The translations under genes and the position numbers were made by a program. The notes under the pieces were generated by a model. The model was not told the DNA's origin. It searched no databases and saw only the letters and a list, made by a program, of their open reading frames with translations. Of a stretch of 64,000 nt of DNA, positions 26,397 through 36,275 are shown piece by piece (position 1 is the first letter of the stretch; each line of letters starts with the position of its first letter). The stretch comes from Winogradskyella sp. (GTDB taxonomy: Bacteria > Bacteroidota > Bacteroidia > Flavobacteriales > Flavobacteriaceae). The stretch lies in NCBI RefSeq assembly GCF_003712105.1, contig NZ_RHLG01000004.1:62001-126000 (forward strand), written 5' to 3'.

Positions 26397-29300
26397 ATGA
26401 AAACGTATTATAAACTCATTATATACCTAACTATATTTTGGTTTGCTAATAATGTTGCAGCTCAACAGATTAGTATAGACAATACGCTTAGTCCTCAAAA
26501 CTTAGTAGAAAGTACTATTGATGGCGAATGTTTGGAGGTCTCTAATATTAGCTCTCCAGTAAATGGTAATGCTTTTGGTTTTGGGAGTTATGGGTTCTTT
26601 CAGCGCGGCTCATCAAATTTTCCATTCGAAAGTGGAATGATTTTATCTACAGGTGATGCTGCTTCTGCAGGTAATATATTAAACAATGACAGACTTGATG
26701 AAGGTAATGATACCGGATGGGGAACAGATACTGACTTAGAAACAGTAATAGGAGTCTCCGATACTGAGAATGCAACATCTATAGAGTTTGACTTTATTTC
26801 TATATCAAACTCACTAGAATTTAATTATATACTGGCATCCGAAGAATATTTTGGTAATAATCCTTGTCAATATTCTGATGGAATTGCCTTCCTAATAAGA
26901 GAAGCTGGAACAAATAATCCGTATCAAAATATTGCAATTATACCAGGCACAAGTACTCCAGTAAATACAACTACTATTCATGATGAAATTGAAAATTTCT
27001 GTGATGCCGAAAACGAACAATTCTTTGAAGGCTACAATTTAGGAGACACAAATTTTAATGGTAGAACTACTGTATTAACTGCTATTGCTAATATTACACC
27101 CAATGTAACGTACAATATTAAACTTGTAATAGCTGACCAATCTGATGGAAATTACGATTCAGCTGTATTTATAGAAGCAAATAGCTTTACGCCTACAGTT
27201 GATTTGGGCAATGATTTTTCTACTTGTGCAGACAGTGTATTCTTAGATGGTGATATTAATAACCCAAATGCACAGTATTCCTGGTATCAAGACGGAACTA
27301 TTATTAATGGTGCCAACCAACCAACCTACGAAGTGGTTGATAGCGGAACATATCAAGTCGTTATTGATATTCCTTTAGGTGGTGGATTTTGTACAATTGA
27401 TGACGAAATTGTAATCGACCTAAGTAACACACAGAGTTCTACTCCAATGACAGATATGATACGTTGTGATGACTTAAGTAATGATGGTCAAGAGGTTTTC
27501 AATTTAAATTCAAAAATAAATCAAGCAATAAATTCAGTAGCTCCAGGTAATTACGATGTTACATTTCATACCTCTCAGTCAGATGCAGAAAATAGCCTAA
27601 ACCCTATAAGCGGTAATTACACAAATGCAGTTAACCCACAATTAATATTTGTAAGAATTGAGGATACTAATAGTGGTTGCTTAGCATTTAATCAATTTCA
27701 ACTAATTGTTAACCAAAGACCTGTAATTATAGATCCACCATTAATGGAAGTTTGTGATGACCAAGTTGTTGATGGCTTTACTACTATTGATTTAAATGAA
27801 AATAATGATGTCATTACCAACGGGCAAACAAACCTTGTTGTAACCTATCATTATACTCAAGCAGAAGCTGATAATGGTTCAAATCCTATACCAATGCCAT
27901 ATGTTAATGATACGCAAATGGATATGGTATTTGTTAGTGTTACTGATCCTAGTACAGGTTGTAATACTACCACTACTCTAGATATTTCGGTATTATTACC
28001 ACCTCAAATTCAAAATAACCAAAATTACTATATAGATGCTTGCGACCCTGATTATGATGGTTTTGCTGATTTTGATTTAACTGAAGTTGAAGCCCAAATT
28101 CTTAATGGTCTAACAAATGTTACGGTTACTTATCATCTTACGCAAGACGACGCTTTAACTGGAGCAAACCCTATACCTGACCCAACAAATTTTGGTAATA
28201 CAATACAAACAGAACAAGTTATTTACATAAGAGTTGTTGATAATATTACGGGCTGCCCATCAATAGCGCCTATAGAAATACACCCGAATCTTTTATTATC
28301 TGGGCCAAATTTTTCTGACGAAGTACTATGTGACTCAGGAAATGATGGAACAGAAGGTTTCGATCTACAAGCATTAACTGGTCAGATATTAGGCGACATC
28401 CCAAATGTTACTATTACTTTTTACGAAACTGAAGATGATAGAACCAATGCTGTAAATGCAATTGATACAAGCGTAGATTATTTTCCGCCTAGCGCACCGC
28501 AAACATTATATTTAACGTTAACAAGTCCGACATGTACAGAAGTGGAAGAAGTTATTTTAGATTTAGATCCTATAGCTGAGTTTCCAGATGTACCACAACA
28601 AACAGTTTGTGATCAGGATCAAGACGGGTTGGTAAATATCAATTTGTCAGATTATAACGATTTAATGTCTCAAGGTCAACCTGGTTTTGTCGTAACTTAT
28701 TTTGAAACACAGCAAGATGCAGATGACGATATTAATCAACTGCCAACAATATATCAAAATACTCAAAATCCGTTTACTGTTTTTGCAAGAATAACCTCTG
28801 GTAATACATCTTGTACAGATATTTCAAGTATAGAGATTTTAGTTAATCCTGCTCCACTGACGACAAACGCTAATCCTATTATTATCTGCGATGATGACCA
28901 AGATGGCTTTTTCATTGTAAATCTTGAAGCTTCAATCCCTGAAATTACGAGCACGACTACAGATATAGACATTTCATTTCATAATTCTGCAGGAAATGCT
29001 AATAACGGTACTAACCCAATCGCAAATCCTGACGTTTATAATGCTGAAACAGAAACAATCCATGTTCGAGTAGAAAATACATTAACAGGGTGTTTTTCAA
29101 GAGAGACTATTTCTATAATTGTAAATACACTACCGGTATTTCCAGATATTTCAGATTTCAATTTCTGTGAAAACAACACGGATAATGTTGGGGAATTTTT
29201 ACTTAGCTCTAAGGATAATGAAATTTTAAATGGTCAGACTGGCAAAGAAGTATTATACTTTTTATCAGAAGATGATGCCAATAATGGTGTTAACCCAATT

Positions 29301-31235
29301 GACAAGAATAGTGATTATCAAAACACAATTAACCCACAAACTATATATGTTCGTGTTCAGAATATAACTGATGCCAGTTGTTATGGTGTAGACTCGTTTG
29401 TATTAAACGTTGGCACAAATCCATTATTTAATGAACCTTCAGATATTTTTGCTTGTGATGACGGCTCTAATGACACATTTGCCACCATAGATTTAGATGC
29501 AAAAACATCTCAAATCACTTCTGGAATTGCAGACAACTTAGTAGTTACCTATTATGCAAACATCGAAGATTTTCAATCAAGATCTAACCCAATAGATGGC
29601 GGATTATTTACAAATACAAGCAATCCGCAAGAAGTATATTTAGAAATATCTAATGGTACAATATGTACATCTTCGACCTCATTTACTATGAATGTTATTC
29701 CTGTACCAACTGTAACAGAAATAGCGCCTTTTGAGGATTGTGATATAGACTATGATGAAAGCATAATGTGGGATTTAACAGAAGCCGAAATTAATATTTT
29801 AGATATTAGACAAGACAACGTCATTGTATCTTATTTCGTTTCGCAAGATGATGCAGATAACGATAATAATCCCATTCCAAACCCTGAAACATTTATTAAC
29901 ACGGCTAATCCACAGACGGTATTTGTAAAAGTAACCAATACAGATTTTAACTGTCCGTTGGTATTGCCTATAGAACTTAATGTAACTCCACCACCAACAT
30001 TTAATGATTTTGGTTCTACAACAATTTGTGATAATGATAATAATAGCTATGATTTATCTCAAATCAACACATTACTTGGAGATGTTTCTGCAGTCGTAGC
30101 AATCTCATACTATAGTAATGAACAAGATGCTATTGATAATAGTAATGCATTAGTAAATGATTATTCGTATCAAACCAATAGCGACATCATCTATGCACGT
30201 ATAGAAAATACAGTAACAAACTGTTTTTACGTTTATCCATTTATGCTTATTGTAAATGATAGACCAATTGCCAACACTCCTGATAACCTTGAGGAATGTG
30301 ACGATGATTATGACGAGCAGTTAATATTTAACCTAGAAGATCAAACAGATGCTATTTTAGGAAATCAAGACGACACCTTCTTAGAGGTGACATATCATAA
30401 TTCTGAAAACGAAGCCATAGCAAATCTTAATGCCATACAAAACCTTTATAATGGTACCAATGGTGAGACTATATTTGTTAGAGTTACTAATACAGACACG
30501 CAATGTTATTCTATAACGCAATTTGATATTATTGTTAACCGTAAACCATTTGTTGAATTTGAAGACCAAACCATTTGCCCTGAACGATTCCCCTTAATAG
30601 TCGATGCCGATACTGGGTTTTCAGACGACACCTATTTATGGTCAACCGGAGAAATCACCTCTGAAATCGAAATCAGAGTAACTGGCACCTATAGTGTTAC
30701 AATAACAACAGTTAATGGTTGTGAATATACAGATGAGTTTAATGTTATTATTTCTGAACCAGCAAATATTGAAGTCGTAGAAACTGTAGATTTTTCCGAC
30801 CCTAATAATATTACCATTACAGTAACTGGTCTAGGAGACTATCTTTTTCAATTGGATAATGGTCCATTACAATCTTCGGGGCTTTTTGAAAACGTTACTC
30901 TTGGATATCATGAATTAACCATAATAGATATAAATGGTTGCGCTTCTGTTACAAGAGAAGTACTTGTTATTGATGCCCCAAAGTTTATGACTCCAAATAA
31001 CGACGGCGCTCATGATACATGGCATATTGTTGGAGTAGAAACATTACCTGGAACTGTCGTTCATATCTTTGATCGTTATGGCAAACTATTAAAACAACTC
31101 AACCATGCTTCTGCTGGTTGGGATGGTACGTATAATGGTAACTTAATGCCATCGTCAGATTATTGGTGGTCTGCAGATGTTAAACGCGGTGATATTGAGT
31201 TTACTGCTACTGGTCATTTTGCATTAAAACGCTAA
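26397..31235 (+). CDS. Giant secreted adhesin-like protein, choice-of-anchor L plus 11 repeats, T9SS type B
   Basis: A 1612-residue exported protein. It has a signal peptide (MKTYYKLIIYLTIFWFANNVAAQ) and a choice-of-anchor L domain to about residue 270 (LSPQNLVESTIDGECLEVSN, FESGMILSTGDA, EFNYILASEEYFG). An Ig-like unit with SWYQDG follows. About 355-1390 hold eleven tandem repeats of ~93 residues, each with CD-x-D-x-DG/E, F/I-D/N-L, V-x-Y/F-x-x-S/T-Q-x-D-A, NPI, and ending V-x-V-x-N-x-x-T-x-C. A WSTGE unit comes next, and the sorting domain (APKFMTPNNDGAHDTWH ... GHFALKR) covers the last ~85 residues. The acidic D-rich loops suggest calcium binding. It has its own strong promoter. A role in attachment, gliding or matrix is inference. 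Confidence 0.88.
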   Translation: MKTYYKLIIYLTIFWFANNVAAQQISIDNTLSPQNLVESTIDGECLEVSNISSPVNGNAFGFGSYGFFQRGSSNFPFESGMILSTGDAASAGNILNNDRLDEGNDTGWGTDTDLETVIGVSDTENATSIEFDFISISNSLEFNYILASEEYFGNNPCQYSDGIAFLIREAGTNNPYQNIAIIPGTSTPVNTTTIHDEIENFCDAENEQFFEGYNLGDTNFNGRTTVLTAIANITPNVTYNIKLVIADQSDGNYDSAVFIEANSFTPTVDLGNDFSTCADSVFLDGDINNPNAQYSWYQDGTIINGANQPTYEVVDSGTYQVVIDIPLGGGFCTIDDEIVIDLSNTQSSTPMTDMIRCDDLSNDGQEVFNLNSKINQAINSVAPGNYDVTFHTSQSDAENSLNPISGNYTNAVNPQLIFVRIEDTNSGCLAFNQFQLIVNQRPVIIDPPLMEVCDDQVVDGFTTIDLNENNDVITNGQTNLVVTYHYTQAEADNGSNPIPMPYVNDTQMDMVFVSVTDPSTGCNTTTTLDISVLLPPQIQNNQNYYIDACDPDYDGFADFDLTEVEAQILNGLTNVTVTYHLTQDDALTGANPIPDPTNFGNTIQTEQVIYIRVVDNITGCPSIAPIEIHPNLLLSGPNFSDEVLCDSGNDGTEGFDLQALTGQILGDIPNVTITFYETEDDRTNAVNAIDTSVDYFPPSAPQTLYLTLTSPTCTEVEEVILDLDPIAEFPDVPQQTVCDQDQDGLVNINLSDYNDLMSQGQPGFVVTYFETQQDADDDINQLPTIYQNTQNPFTVFARITSGNTSCTDISSIEILVNPAPLTTNANPIIICDDDQDGFFIVNLEASIPEITSTTTDIDISFHNSAGNANNGTNPIANPDVYNAETETIHVRVENTLTGCFSRETISIIVNTLPVFPDISDFNFCENNTDNVGEFLLSSKDNEILNGQTGKEVLYFLSEDDANNGVNPIDKNSDYQNTINPQTIYVRVQNITDASCYGVDSFVLNVGTNPLFNEPSDIFACDDGSNDTFATIDLDAKTSQITSGIADNLVVTYYANIEDFQSRSNPIDGGLFTNTSNPQEVYLEISNGTICTSSTSFTMNVIPVPTVTEIAPFEDCDIDYDESIMWDLTEAEINILDIRQDNVIVSYFVSQDDADNDNNPIPNPETFINTANPQTVFVKVTNTDFNCPLVLPIELNVTPPPTFNDFGSTTICDNDNNSYDLSQINTLLGDVSAVVAISYYSNEQDAIDNSNALVNDYSYQTNSDIIYARIENTVTNCFYVYPFMLIVNDRPIANTPDNLEECDDDYDEQLIFNLEDQTDAILGNQDDTFLEVTYHNSENEAIANLNAIQNLYNGTNGETIFVRVTNTDTQCYSITQFDIIVNRKPFVEFEDQTICPERFPLIVDADTGFSDDTYLWSTGEITSEIEIRVTGTYSVTITTVNGCEYTDEFNVIISEPANIEVVETVDFSDPNNITITVTGLGDYLFQLDNGPLQSSGLFENVTLGYHELTIIDINGCASVTREVLVIDAPKFMTPNNDGAHDTWHIVGVETLPGTVVHIFDRYGKLLKQLNHASAGWDGTYNGNLMPSSDYWWSADVKRGDIEFTATGHFALKR
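27459..30566 (+). repeat. Eleven tandem ~280-bp coding repeats
   Basis: This stretch encodes eleven consecutive modules of about 93 residues. They keep the same skeleton (CD...DG at the start, a Y/F-x-x-S/T-Q-x-D-A core, NPI, closing Cys) but are well diverged at DNA level, unlike the recent 960-bp repeat upstream. The same module occurs four times in each of the proteins at 18642 and 22018 and twice in that at 31290. Confidence 0.85.
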
Positions 31236-31277
31236 AAACTTTAACAACTTATAAATCTTCATAACTAAGGGTATATT

Positions 31278-31285
31278 TATATTTG
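31278..31285 (+). promoter_or_regulatory. -7 box 4 bases before a GTG start
   Basis: TATATTTG is an exact TAnnTTTG match; the GTG start codon at 31290 follows after 4 bases. No -33 TTTG is seen at the expected place. If used, the mRNA would be essentially leaderless. Confidence 0.5.
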
Positions 31286-31289
31286 CACT

Positions 31290-33650
31290 GTGGTACAAAG
31301 GTTTATTTCACTCTTATTAGTTTGTTTTATTTGTCAAAATGTATTAGGTCAAAATATAACTGTTGATAGCCAATCGTTTACACCTCAACAACTCATAGAA
31401 GACATCTTAATTGATAGTGACTGTATAGAAAATGTTACAGTAACAAATGTGGTCACTGGTAATTTTGCTAATGGTCAGTTGAGTTATGGTTATTTTGATG
31501 GGACTGGGACTACATTTCCTTTTGAAAGAGGTCTAGTCATGAGCACTGGGCAATTGTTTAGAGTTCCTGGGCCTAATACCACATTAAGTGATGATGATGC
31601 ACCTGGATGGGATGGTGATAATGATTTAGAAGTAGCACTAAATGAAACTAACACTTTTAACGCAACAATACTAGAATTTGATTTTACGTCCATAACAAGT
31701 CAAATTAGCTTTAGATACCTATTTGCTTCTGAAGAATATCAAGAAAATAACTCAAACACTTGCATTTTCTCAGATTTATTTGGTTTTTTAATTAGACCTA
31801 CTGGAAGTACAGATCCGTACACAAACATTGCTCTCGTGCCTAACTCCAATACTCCAGTAAAAGTCACTACGGTGCACTCTGGAATACCTGGTCCAGGAGG
31901 ATGTCCTCCTATTAATGAGCAATATTTTGGATCATGGAACGGTGCTAATACACCAATAAATTTTAATGGACAAACTGAAATTTTAACGGCTACCGCTACA
32001 GTAATCCCAAACCAAAGTTATCATGTAAAGCTTGTTATAGCGGATGAATTTAATGCGCGTTTTGATTCGGCCGTATTCTTAGAAGCTGGAAGTTTTGAAT
32101 TAACTCGAGACTTAGGTCCAGATAGATTAATTCAGGCAAACAATGCGCTTTGTGAAAATGAGACATTAATCGTAGATGCAACAATTGCGGGTAATAATGG
32201 TTACGATTGGTTTAGAGATGGTGTTTTAGTTCAATCAGATCCTGTTGGCTGTACAAACTGTGGTACATACGAAATTACACAGGCCGGAACTTATAATGTC
32301 GAAATTAATTTAGACGGAAACTGTGGCGCTATTGGTACCATTACTGTTGAATATGCCCAAAACCCTATAGTATTTAATTCAACCTTGTCCGAATGTGACT
32401 TTGACCAAGATGGCCTAACGACGTACAATCTTTTTGATGGTGAAATTGGACTGACAAATAATAATCAAAATTTGGGAATAGTGAATTTCTTTTTATCGCA
32501 ATCTGATGCCGAAATGAACATTAATCCTATTCAGAGTCCAACCACGTTTGAAAATACGACACAAAACCAGATTGTATTTGCTTTAATCGAAAATATATCA
32601 AACTGTACCAGTATAGCCGAGTTAACCTTAAGCACTTCTAACAATAGTTTAAATATCCCAACATTAGAAGCATGTGATTTTGGTGATCTTGACGGTATTA
32701 CAACATTCAATTTAGATGCTGTTTCTTTAGCCATAGAAAATCAAATTCCAGCAGGTGCAACTATTAATTTCTTTACAAACGAAGCTGATGCATTATCAGA
32801 TGCAAATCCACTTCCAATTTTATTTGAAAACGATAGTCCTAATTCACAAACAATATATGTAAAAGTAGATGATGGCAATTCTTGCTATGCCATTGCAGAG
32901 GTTAATTTAGTGGTCAGCTTTACACCCGAAATTATGGAAGATGAAACAATCTATTATTGTTCAAATACATTCCCTGAAACAATTAGAATTATAGGTGGTG
33001 TTGTAAACGATGTACCAAATAACTATTATTACCAATGGCAACTTAATGGTCAGGATATAGAAGAAGATACAATTGAAATCGAAATTAATGACGTTGGTAC
33101 GTATACAGTTATAGTTACTCATCCCAATGGTTGCAGCAGTTCTAGAGACATAACAGTTTTACCATCAGAAATACCTACAATTGGTCCAATTGATGTTAAT
33201 GGTACGGACAACATTAATACGGTAACCATAAGCGCTTTAGGTAATGGTGATTACGAATTTGCGCTAGACAGTGAGGATGGTCCATATCAAAACGACAACG
33301 TTTTTACGAATATAACACCAGGTTTTCATACGGTCTTTGTAAGAGATAAAAACGGCTGCGGAGTTGCATCAGAGGTGTTTTCTGTCTTAGGGTTCCCTAA
33401 ATTCTTTACGCCAAATGGAGATACTCAAAACGATTTTTGGCAATTAGATGGTGTCAATTTTCAACGTTTTCCAAACCTTCAAGTCTTTATTTTTGACCGT
33501 TATGGCAAACTACTCGTAACCCAAGACTCCAATAGTTCAGGTTGGGATGGCACCTATAATGGTAACCTATCACCAAATACGGATTATTGGTTTACTGCTA
33601 ATTTTGGAGATGGTAGAACATTTACAGGACATTTTGCACTTAAACGCTAA
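31290..33650 (+). CDS. Secreted choice-of-anchor L protein with T9SS type B sorting domain
   Basis: A 786-residue exported protein. GTG start with signal peptide (VQRFISLLLVCFICQNVLGQ). The choice-of-anchor L domain runs to about residue 270 (FTPQQLIEDILIDSDCIENV, FERGLVMSTGQLF, SFRYLFASEEYQEN). An Ig-like unit with YDWFRDG is followed by two ~90-residue CD-x-DG repeats (about 365-550), a YQWQLNGQ unit, and the sorting domain FPKFFTPNGDTQNDFW ... GWDGTYNGN ... GHFALKR. Its N-terminus is a paralogue of that at 26397, and its C-terminal 280 residues resemble those at 18642 and 22018 but with many substitutions. It is the last gene of the five-gene surface-protein array. Confidence 0.88.
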   Translation: MVQRFISLLLVCFICQNVLGQNITVDSQSFTPQQLIEDILIDSDCIENVTVTNVVTGNFANGQLSYGYFDGTGTTFPFERGLVMSTGQLFRVPGPNTTLSDDDAPGWDGDNDLEVALNETNTFNATILEFDFTSITSQISFRYLFASEEYQENNSNTCIFSDLFGFLIRPTGSTDPYTNIALVPNSNTPVKVTTVHSGIPGPGGCPPINEQYFGSWNGANTPINFNGQTEILTATATVIPNQSYHVKLVIADEFNARFDSAVFLEAGSFELTRDLGPDRLIQANNALCENETLIVDATIAGNNGYDWFRDGVLVQSDPVGCTNCGTYEITQAGTYNVEINLDGNCGAIGTITVEYAQNPIVFNSTLSECDFDQDGLTTYNLFDGEIGLTNNNQNLGIVNFFLSQSDAEMNINPIQSPTTFENTTQNQIVFALIENISNCTSIAELTLSTSNNSLNIPTLEACDFGDLDGITTFNLDAVSLAIENQIPAGATINFFTNEADALSDANPLPILFENDSPNSQTIYVKVDDGNSCYAIAEVNLVVSFTPEIMEDETIYYCSNTFPETIRIIGGVVNDVPNNYYYQWQLNGQDIEEDTIEIEINDVGTYTVIVTHPNGCSSSRDITVLPSEIPTIGPIDVNGTDNINTVTISALGNGDYEFALDSEDGPYQNDNVFTNITPGFHTVFVRDKNGCGVASEVFSVLGFPKFFTPNGDTQNDFWQLDGVNFQRFPNLQVFIFDRYGKLLVTQDSNSSGWDGTYNGNLSPNTDYWFTANFGDGRTFTGHFALKR

Positions 33651-33681
33651 TTGATTCCTGCTAATCTTTATCGTAATTTTG
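33651..33681 (+). promoter_or_regulatory. uvrB promoter, -7 box 4 bases from ATG
   Basis: TTGA at 33651 and TAATTTTG at 33674-33681 have the spacing of a Bacteroidota promoter. The uvrB ATG at 33686 begins 4 bases after the box, so transcription would start at or next to the start codon. Confidence 0.6.
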
Positions 33682-33685
33682 TTTT

Positions 33686-35692
33686 ATGCGTTTTAAGATA
33701 GAATCAGAGTTTAAACCAACCGGAGATCAGCCCCAAGCTATTAAAGAGCTTTCTGACGGAATTTTAGAAAATGAACAATACCAAACATTACTTGGCGTAA
33801 CAGGTTCTGGTAAAACATTTACAATAGCTAATGTTATTGAAGAGGTGCAGCGCCCTACTCTAGTTTTGGCACATAATAAAACACTAGCCGCTCAGTTATA
33901 TTCAGAGTTTAAACAATTCTTTCCTAATAATGCTGTAGAGTATTTTGTGTCTTATTACGATTATTATCAACCTGAAGCCTACATACCTGTTTCTGGGGTT
34001 TATATCGAAAAAGATTTGTCCATAAATGAAGAAATTGAGAAGATGAGACTAAGCACAACTTCGTCGTTATTATCTGGTCGCAGAGATGTTTTAGTTGTTG
34101 CTTCTGTATCGTGTTTGTATGGTATAGGTAATCCTGTTGAGTTTCAGAAAAATGTAATTACTATCGAGAAAGATCAAGTAATTTCGAGAACCAAACTACT
34201 TCATCAATTGGTTCAAAGTTTATACTCACGCACAGAAGCAGATTTCAAGAACGGAAATTTTAGGATTAAAGGTGATACAGTAGATATTTTTCCTGGATAT
34301 TCTGACAATGCCTTCAGGATTCATTTTTTTGGAGATGAGATTGAAGAAATTGAAGCTTTTAATCCATATGAAAACAATGTTATTGAACAATATGATAGAT
34401 TAAACATATACCCGGCAAACATGTTTGTGACTTCTCCGGATATATTGCAAAATGCAATTAGAGATATTCAAGATGATTTGGTGAAACAACACGAATATTT
34501 TAAAGATATTGGAAAACATCTTGAGGCGAAACGGTTAAAAGAACGCACTGAGTTTGATTTAGAGATGATCCGTGAGCTTGGGTATTGTTCGGGTATAGAA
34601 AACTATTCGCGCTATTTAGACGGTCGTGCACCAGGGACTCGCCCATTTTGCTTATTAGACTATTTCCCTAAAGATTATTTAATGGTTGTTGATGAGAGCC
34701 ATGTTACGGTTTCGCAAGTTCATGCCATGTATGGTGGTGATAGAAGTAGAAAAGAAAATTTAGTCGAATACGGTTTTAGATTACCAGCAGCAATGGACAA
34801 TAGACCATTAAAATTTGAAGAGTTTGAAGCACTTCAGAATCAAGTAATTTATGTATCGGCTACTCCTGCTGATTATGAGTTGCAGAAAACGGATGGCGTT
34901 TATGTAGAACAGGTTATAAGACCTACCGGCTTATTGGACCCAATTATTGAAGTTCGTCCAAGTTTGAACCAAATAGATGACCTGATAGAAGAAATACAAA
35001 CTCGAGTTGAAAACGATGAACGCACACTTGTAACTACATTAACCAAACGTATGGCAGAAGAACTTGTAAAATATCTTTCTAGAATTGCTATTCGTTGCAG
35101 ATATATTCATAGTGATGTAGATACGCTTGAACGTGTAGAAATTATGCAAGACTTGCGTAAAGGAATTTTTGATGTTTTGGTAGGTGTTAACCTATTGCGA
35201 GAAGGACTGGACTTACCAGAGGTTTCTCTCGTTGCCATATTAGATGCTGATAAAGAAGGATTTTTACGAAGTAACCGTTCTCTAACTCAAACCGTTGGTA
35301 GAGCAGCACGTCATCTTAATGGTATGGCAATTATGTATGCCGATAAAGTAACTAATAGCATGCAAAAAACCATTGATGAAACCAATTACAGGCGCGAGAA
35401 ACAGATCGATTACAACACAAAAAATAATATAACACCTAAAGCCATTAATAAAAACTTAGACAACGCGTTGGCTAAAAACTCAGTAAGTACCTATAAAACT
35501 GAATTAGATGCAAGGTTAGCGGCAGAACCAGAAAGTAAGTATTTAACAAAAGGTCAAATTGAAAAGAAAATCAGAGATACTCGTAAAAAAATGGAGCAAG
35601 CTGCTAAGGCATTAGATTTTATGGAAGCTGCACGTTTTAGAGATGAAATAAGTGCGTATCAAGAACGTCTAGAAAAATTAAAAGTAAAGTAA
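33686..35692 (+). CDS. uvrB: Excinuclease ABC subunit B
   Basis: The damage-verifying helicase of nucleotide excision repair, working with UvrA and UvrC in the cytosol. At 668 residues it has normal length. Visible are the N-terminal KPTGDQPQAI, Walker A GVTGSGKTF (about 39-47), the beta-hairpin region SYYDYYQPEAYIP (about 90-102), Walker B VVDESHV, motifs YVSATPADYEL and LLREGLDLPEV, the helicase motif QTVGRAARH, and a C-terminal UVR domain (KALDFMEAARFRDEI) that contacts UvrC. It abuts the convergent TerB-like gene with no gap. uvrA and uvrC are not in the window. Confidence 0.97.
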   Translation: MRFKIESEFKPTGDQPQAIKELSDGILENEQYQTLLGVTGSGKTFTIANVIEEVQRPTLVLAHNKTLAAQLYSEFKQFFPNNAVEYFVSYYDYYQPEAYIPVSGVYIEKDLSINEEIEKMRLSTTSSLLSGRRDVLVVASVSCLYGIGNPVEFQKNVITIEKDQVISRTKLLHQLVQSLYSRTEADFKNGNFRIKGDTVDIFPGYSDNAFRIHFFGDEIEEIEAFNPYENNVIEQYDRLNIYPANMFVTSPDILQNAIRDIQDDLVKQHEYFKDIGKHLEAKRLKERTEFDLEMIRELGYCSGIENYSRYLDGRAPGTRPFCLLDYFPKDYLMVVDESHVTVSQVHAMYGGDRSRKENLVEYGFRLPAAMDNRPLKFEEFEALQNQVIYVSATPADYELQKTDGVYVEQVIRPTGLLDPIIEVRPSLNQIDDLIEEIQTRVENDERTLVTTLTKRMAEELVKYLSRIAIRCRYIHSDVDTLERVEIMQDLRKGIFDVLVGVNLLREGLDLPEVSLVAILDADKEGFLRSNRSLTQTVGRAARHLNGMAIMYADKVTNSMQKTIDETNYRREKQIDYNTKNNITPKAINKNLDNALAKNSVSTYKTELDARLAAEPESKYLTKGQIEKKIRDTRKKMEQAAKALDFMEAARFRDEISAYQERLEKLKVK

Positions 35693-36094
35693 CTAGTTGT
35701 ATTGAACCTTAAATATGTCTATAAGAAAATCTGGTGGAACTATTTTATTTGGAAAGCTTTCCATTAAGTCCAATACTCTACAAATTGATTCTTGACTTAA
35801 TCCCATACGTAACCCAAAATTATGAATTTTAACTACCTGCTTAGTTGATAGTTCTGAATCTAAATTCATAAGTAAAACAAGTCTATGGAATTGCACTATA
35901 CGCTCGCTATGAGACTTGAGATTTACATAAGTAACAGGATGTTCTATAAGGTAATTAAAATCCTCTTCAGATATTTCAAGTTGCCTAGCAATTCCGAGTA
36001 AAAAGTTGTACTCAATTGATTTGATACTGTCATCCTTCTGAGCAAATGCTATTAGCTCGGATAGTAAACTCAACTTTTCAATGCGATTAATCAT
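35693..36094 (-). CDS. TerB-like helical protein
   Basis: A 133-residue all-helical cytosolic protein. The N-terminal half, LSLLSELIAFAQKDDSIKSIEYNFLLGIARQLEISEEDFNYLIEHP, fits the TerB fold, which shows a helix, an acidic loop like D-x-x-x-x-x-E and a L-x-x-IA-x-x-L-x-I-x-x-x-x-F pattern. TerB-type proteins bind metal and are named from tellurite resistance, but flavobacterial relatives have no tested role. Its stop directly abuts the uvrB stop on the other strand. A -7 box (TAAATTTG, 36133-36126) lies about 30 bases upstream. A moderate call. Confidence 0.6.
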   Translation of the reverse strand: MINRIEKLSLLSELIAFAQKDDSIKSIEYNFLLGIARQLEISEEDFNYLIEHPVTYVNLKSHSERIVQFHRLVLLMNLDSELSTKQVVKIHNFGLRMGLSQESICRVLDLMESFPNKIVPPDFLIDIFKVQYN

Positions 36095-36125
36095 GAATAA
36101 TATTCGTGAGGGTTTTTGTTACTAA

Positions 36126-36133
36126 CAAATTTA
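36126..36133 (-). promoter_or_regulatory. -7 box of the TerB-like gene
   Basis: Reading leftward, TAAATTTG is an exact TAnnTTTG match, 31 bases before the ATG. The rest of the 180-base divergent gap up to 36275 shows no other clear element. Confidence 0.45.
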
Positions 36134-36275
36134 TATATATGTAGGATTTTATTGTCATGGATAAAATGTATCTTGTCGAAAAGATTAGTGTACTTAATCG
36201 GTAATATTGATATTTCATCAACATCTCACGATTGTTTTTTTAACCACATTTAATTGATAAACAGATATTTACAAC

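Noticed and set aside
27459-30566. Repeats considered as a CRISPR array
   Set aside because: They are diverged in-frame coding repeats of ~280 bp with no short identical direct repeats or unique spacers, and no cas genes are near.
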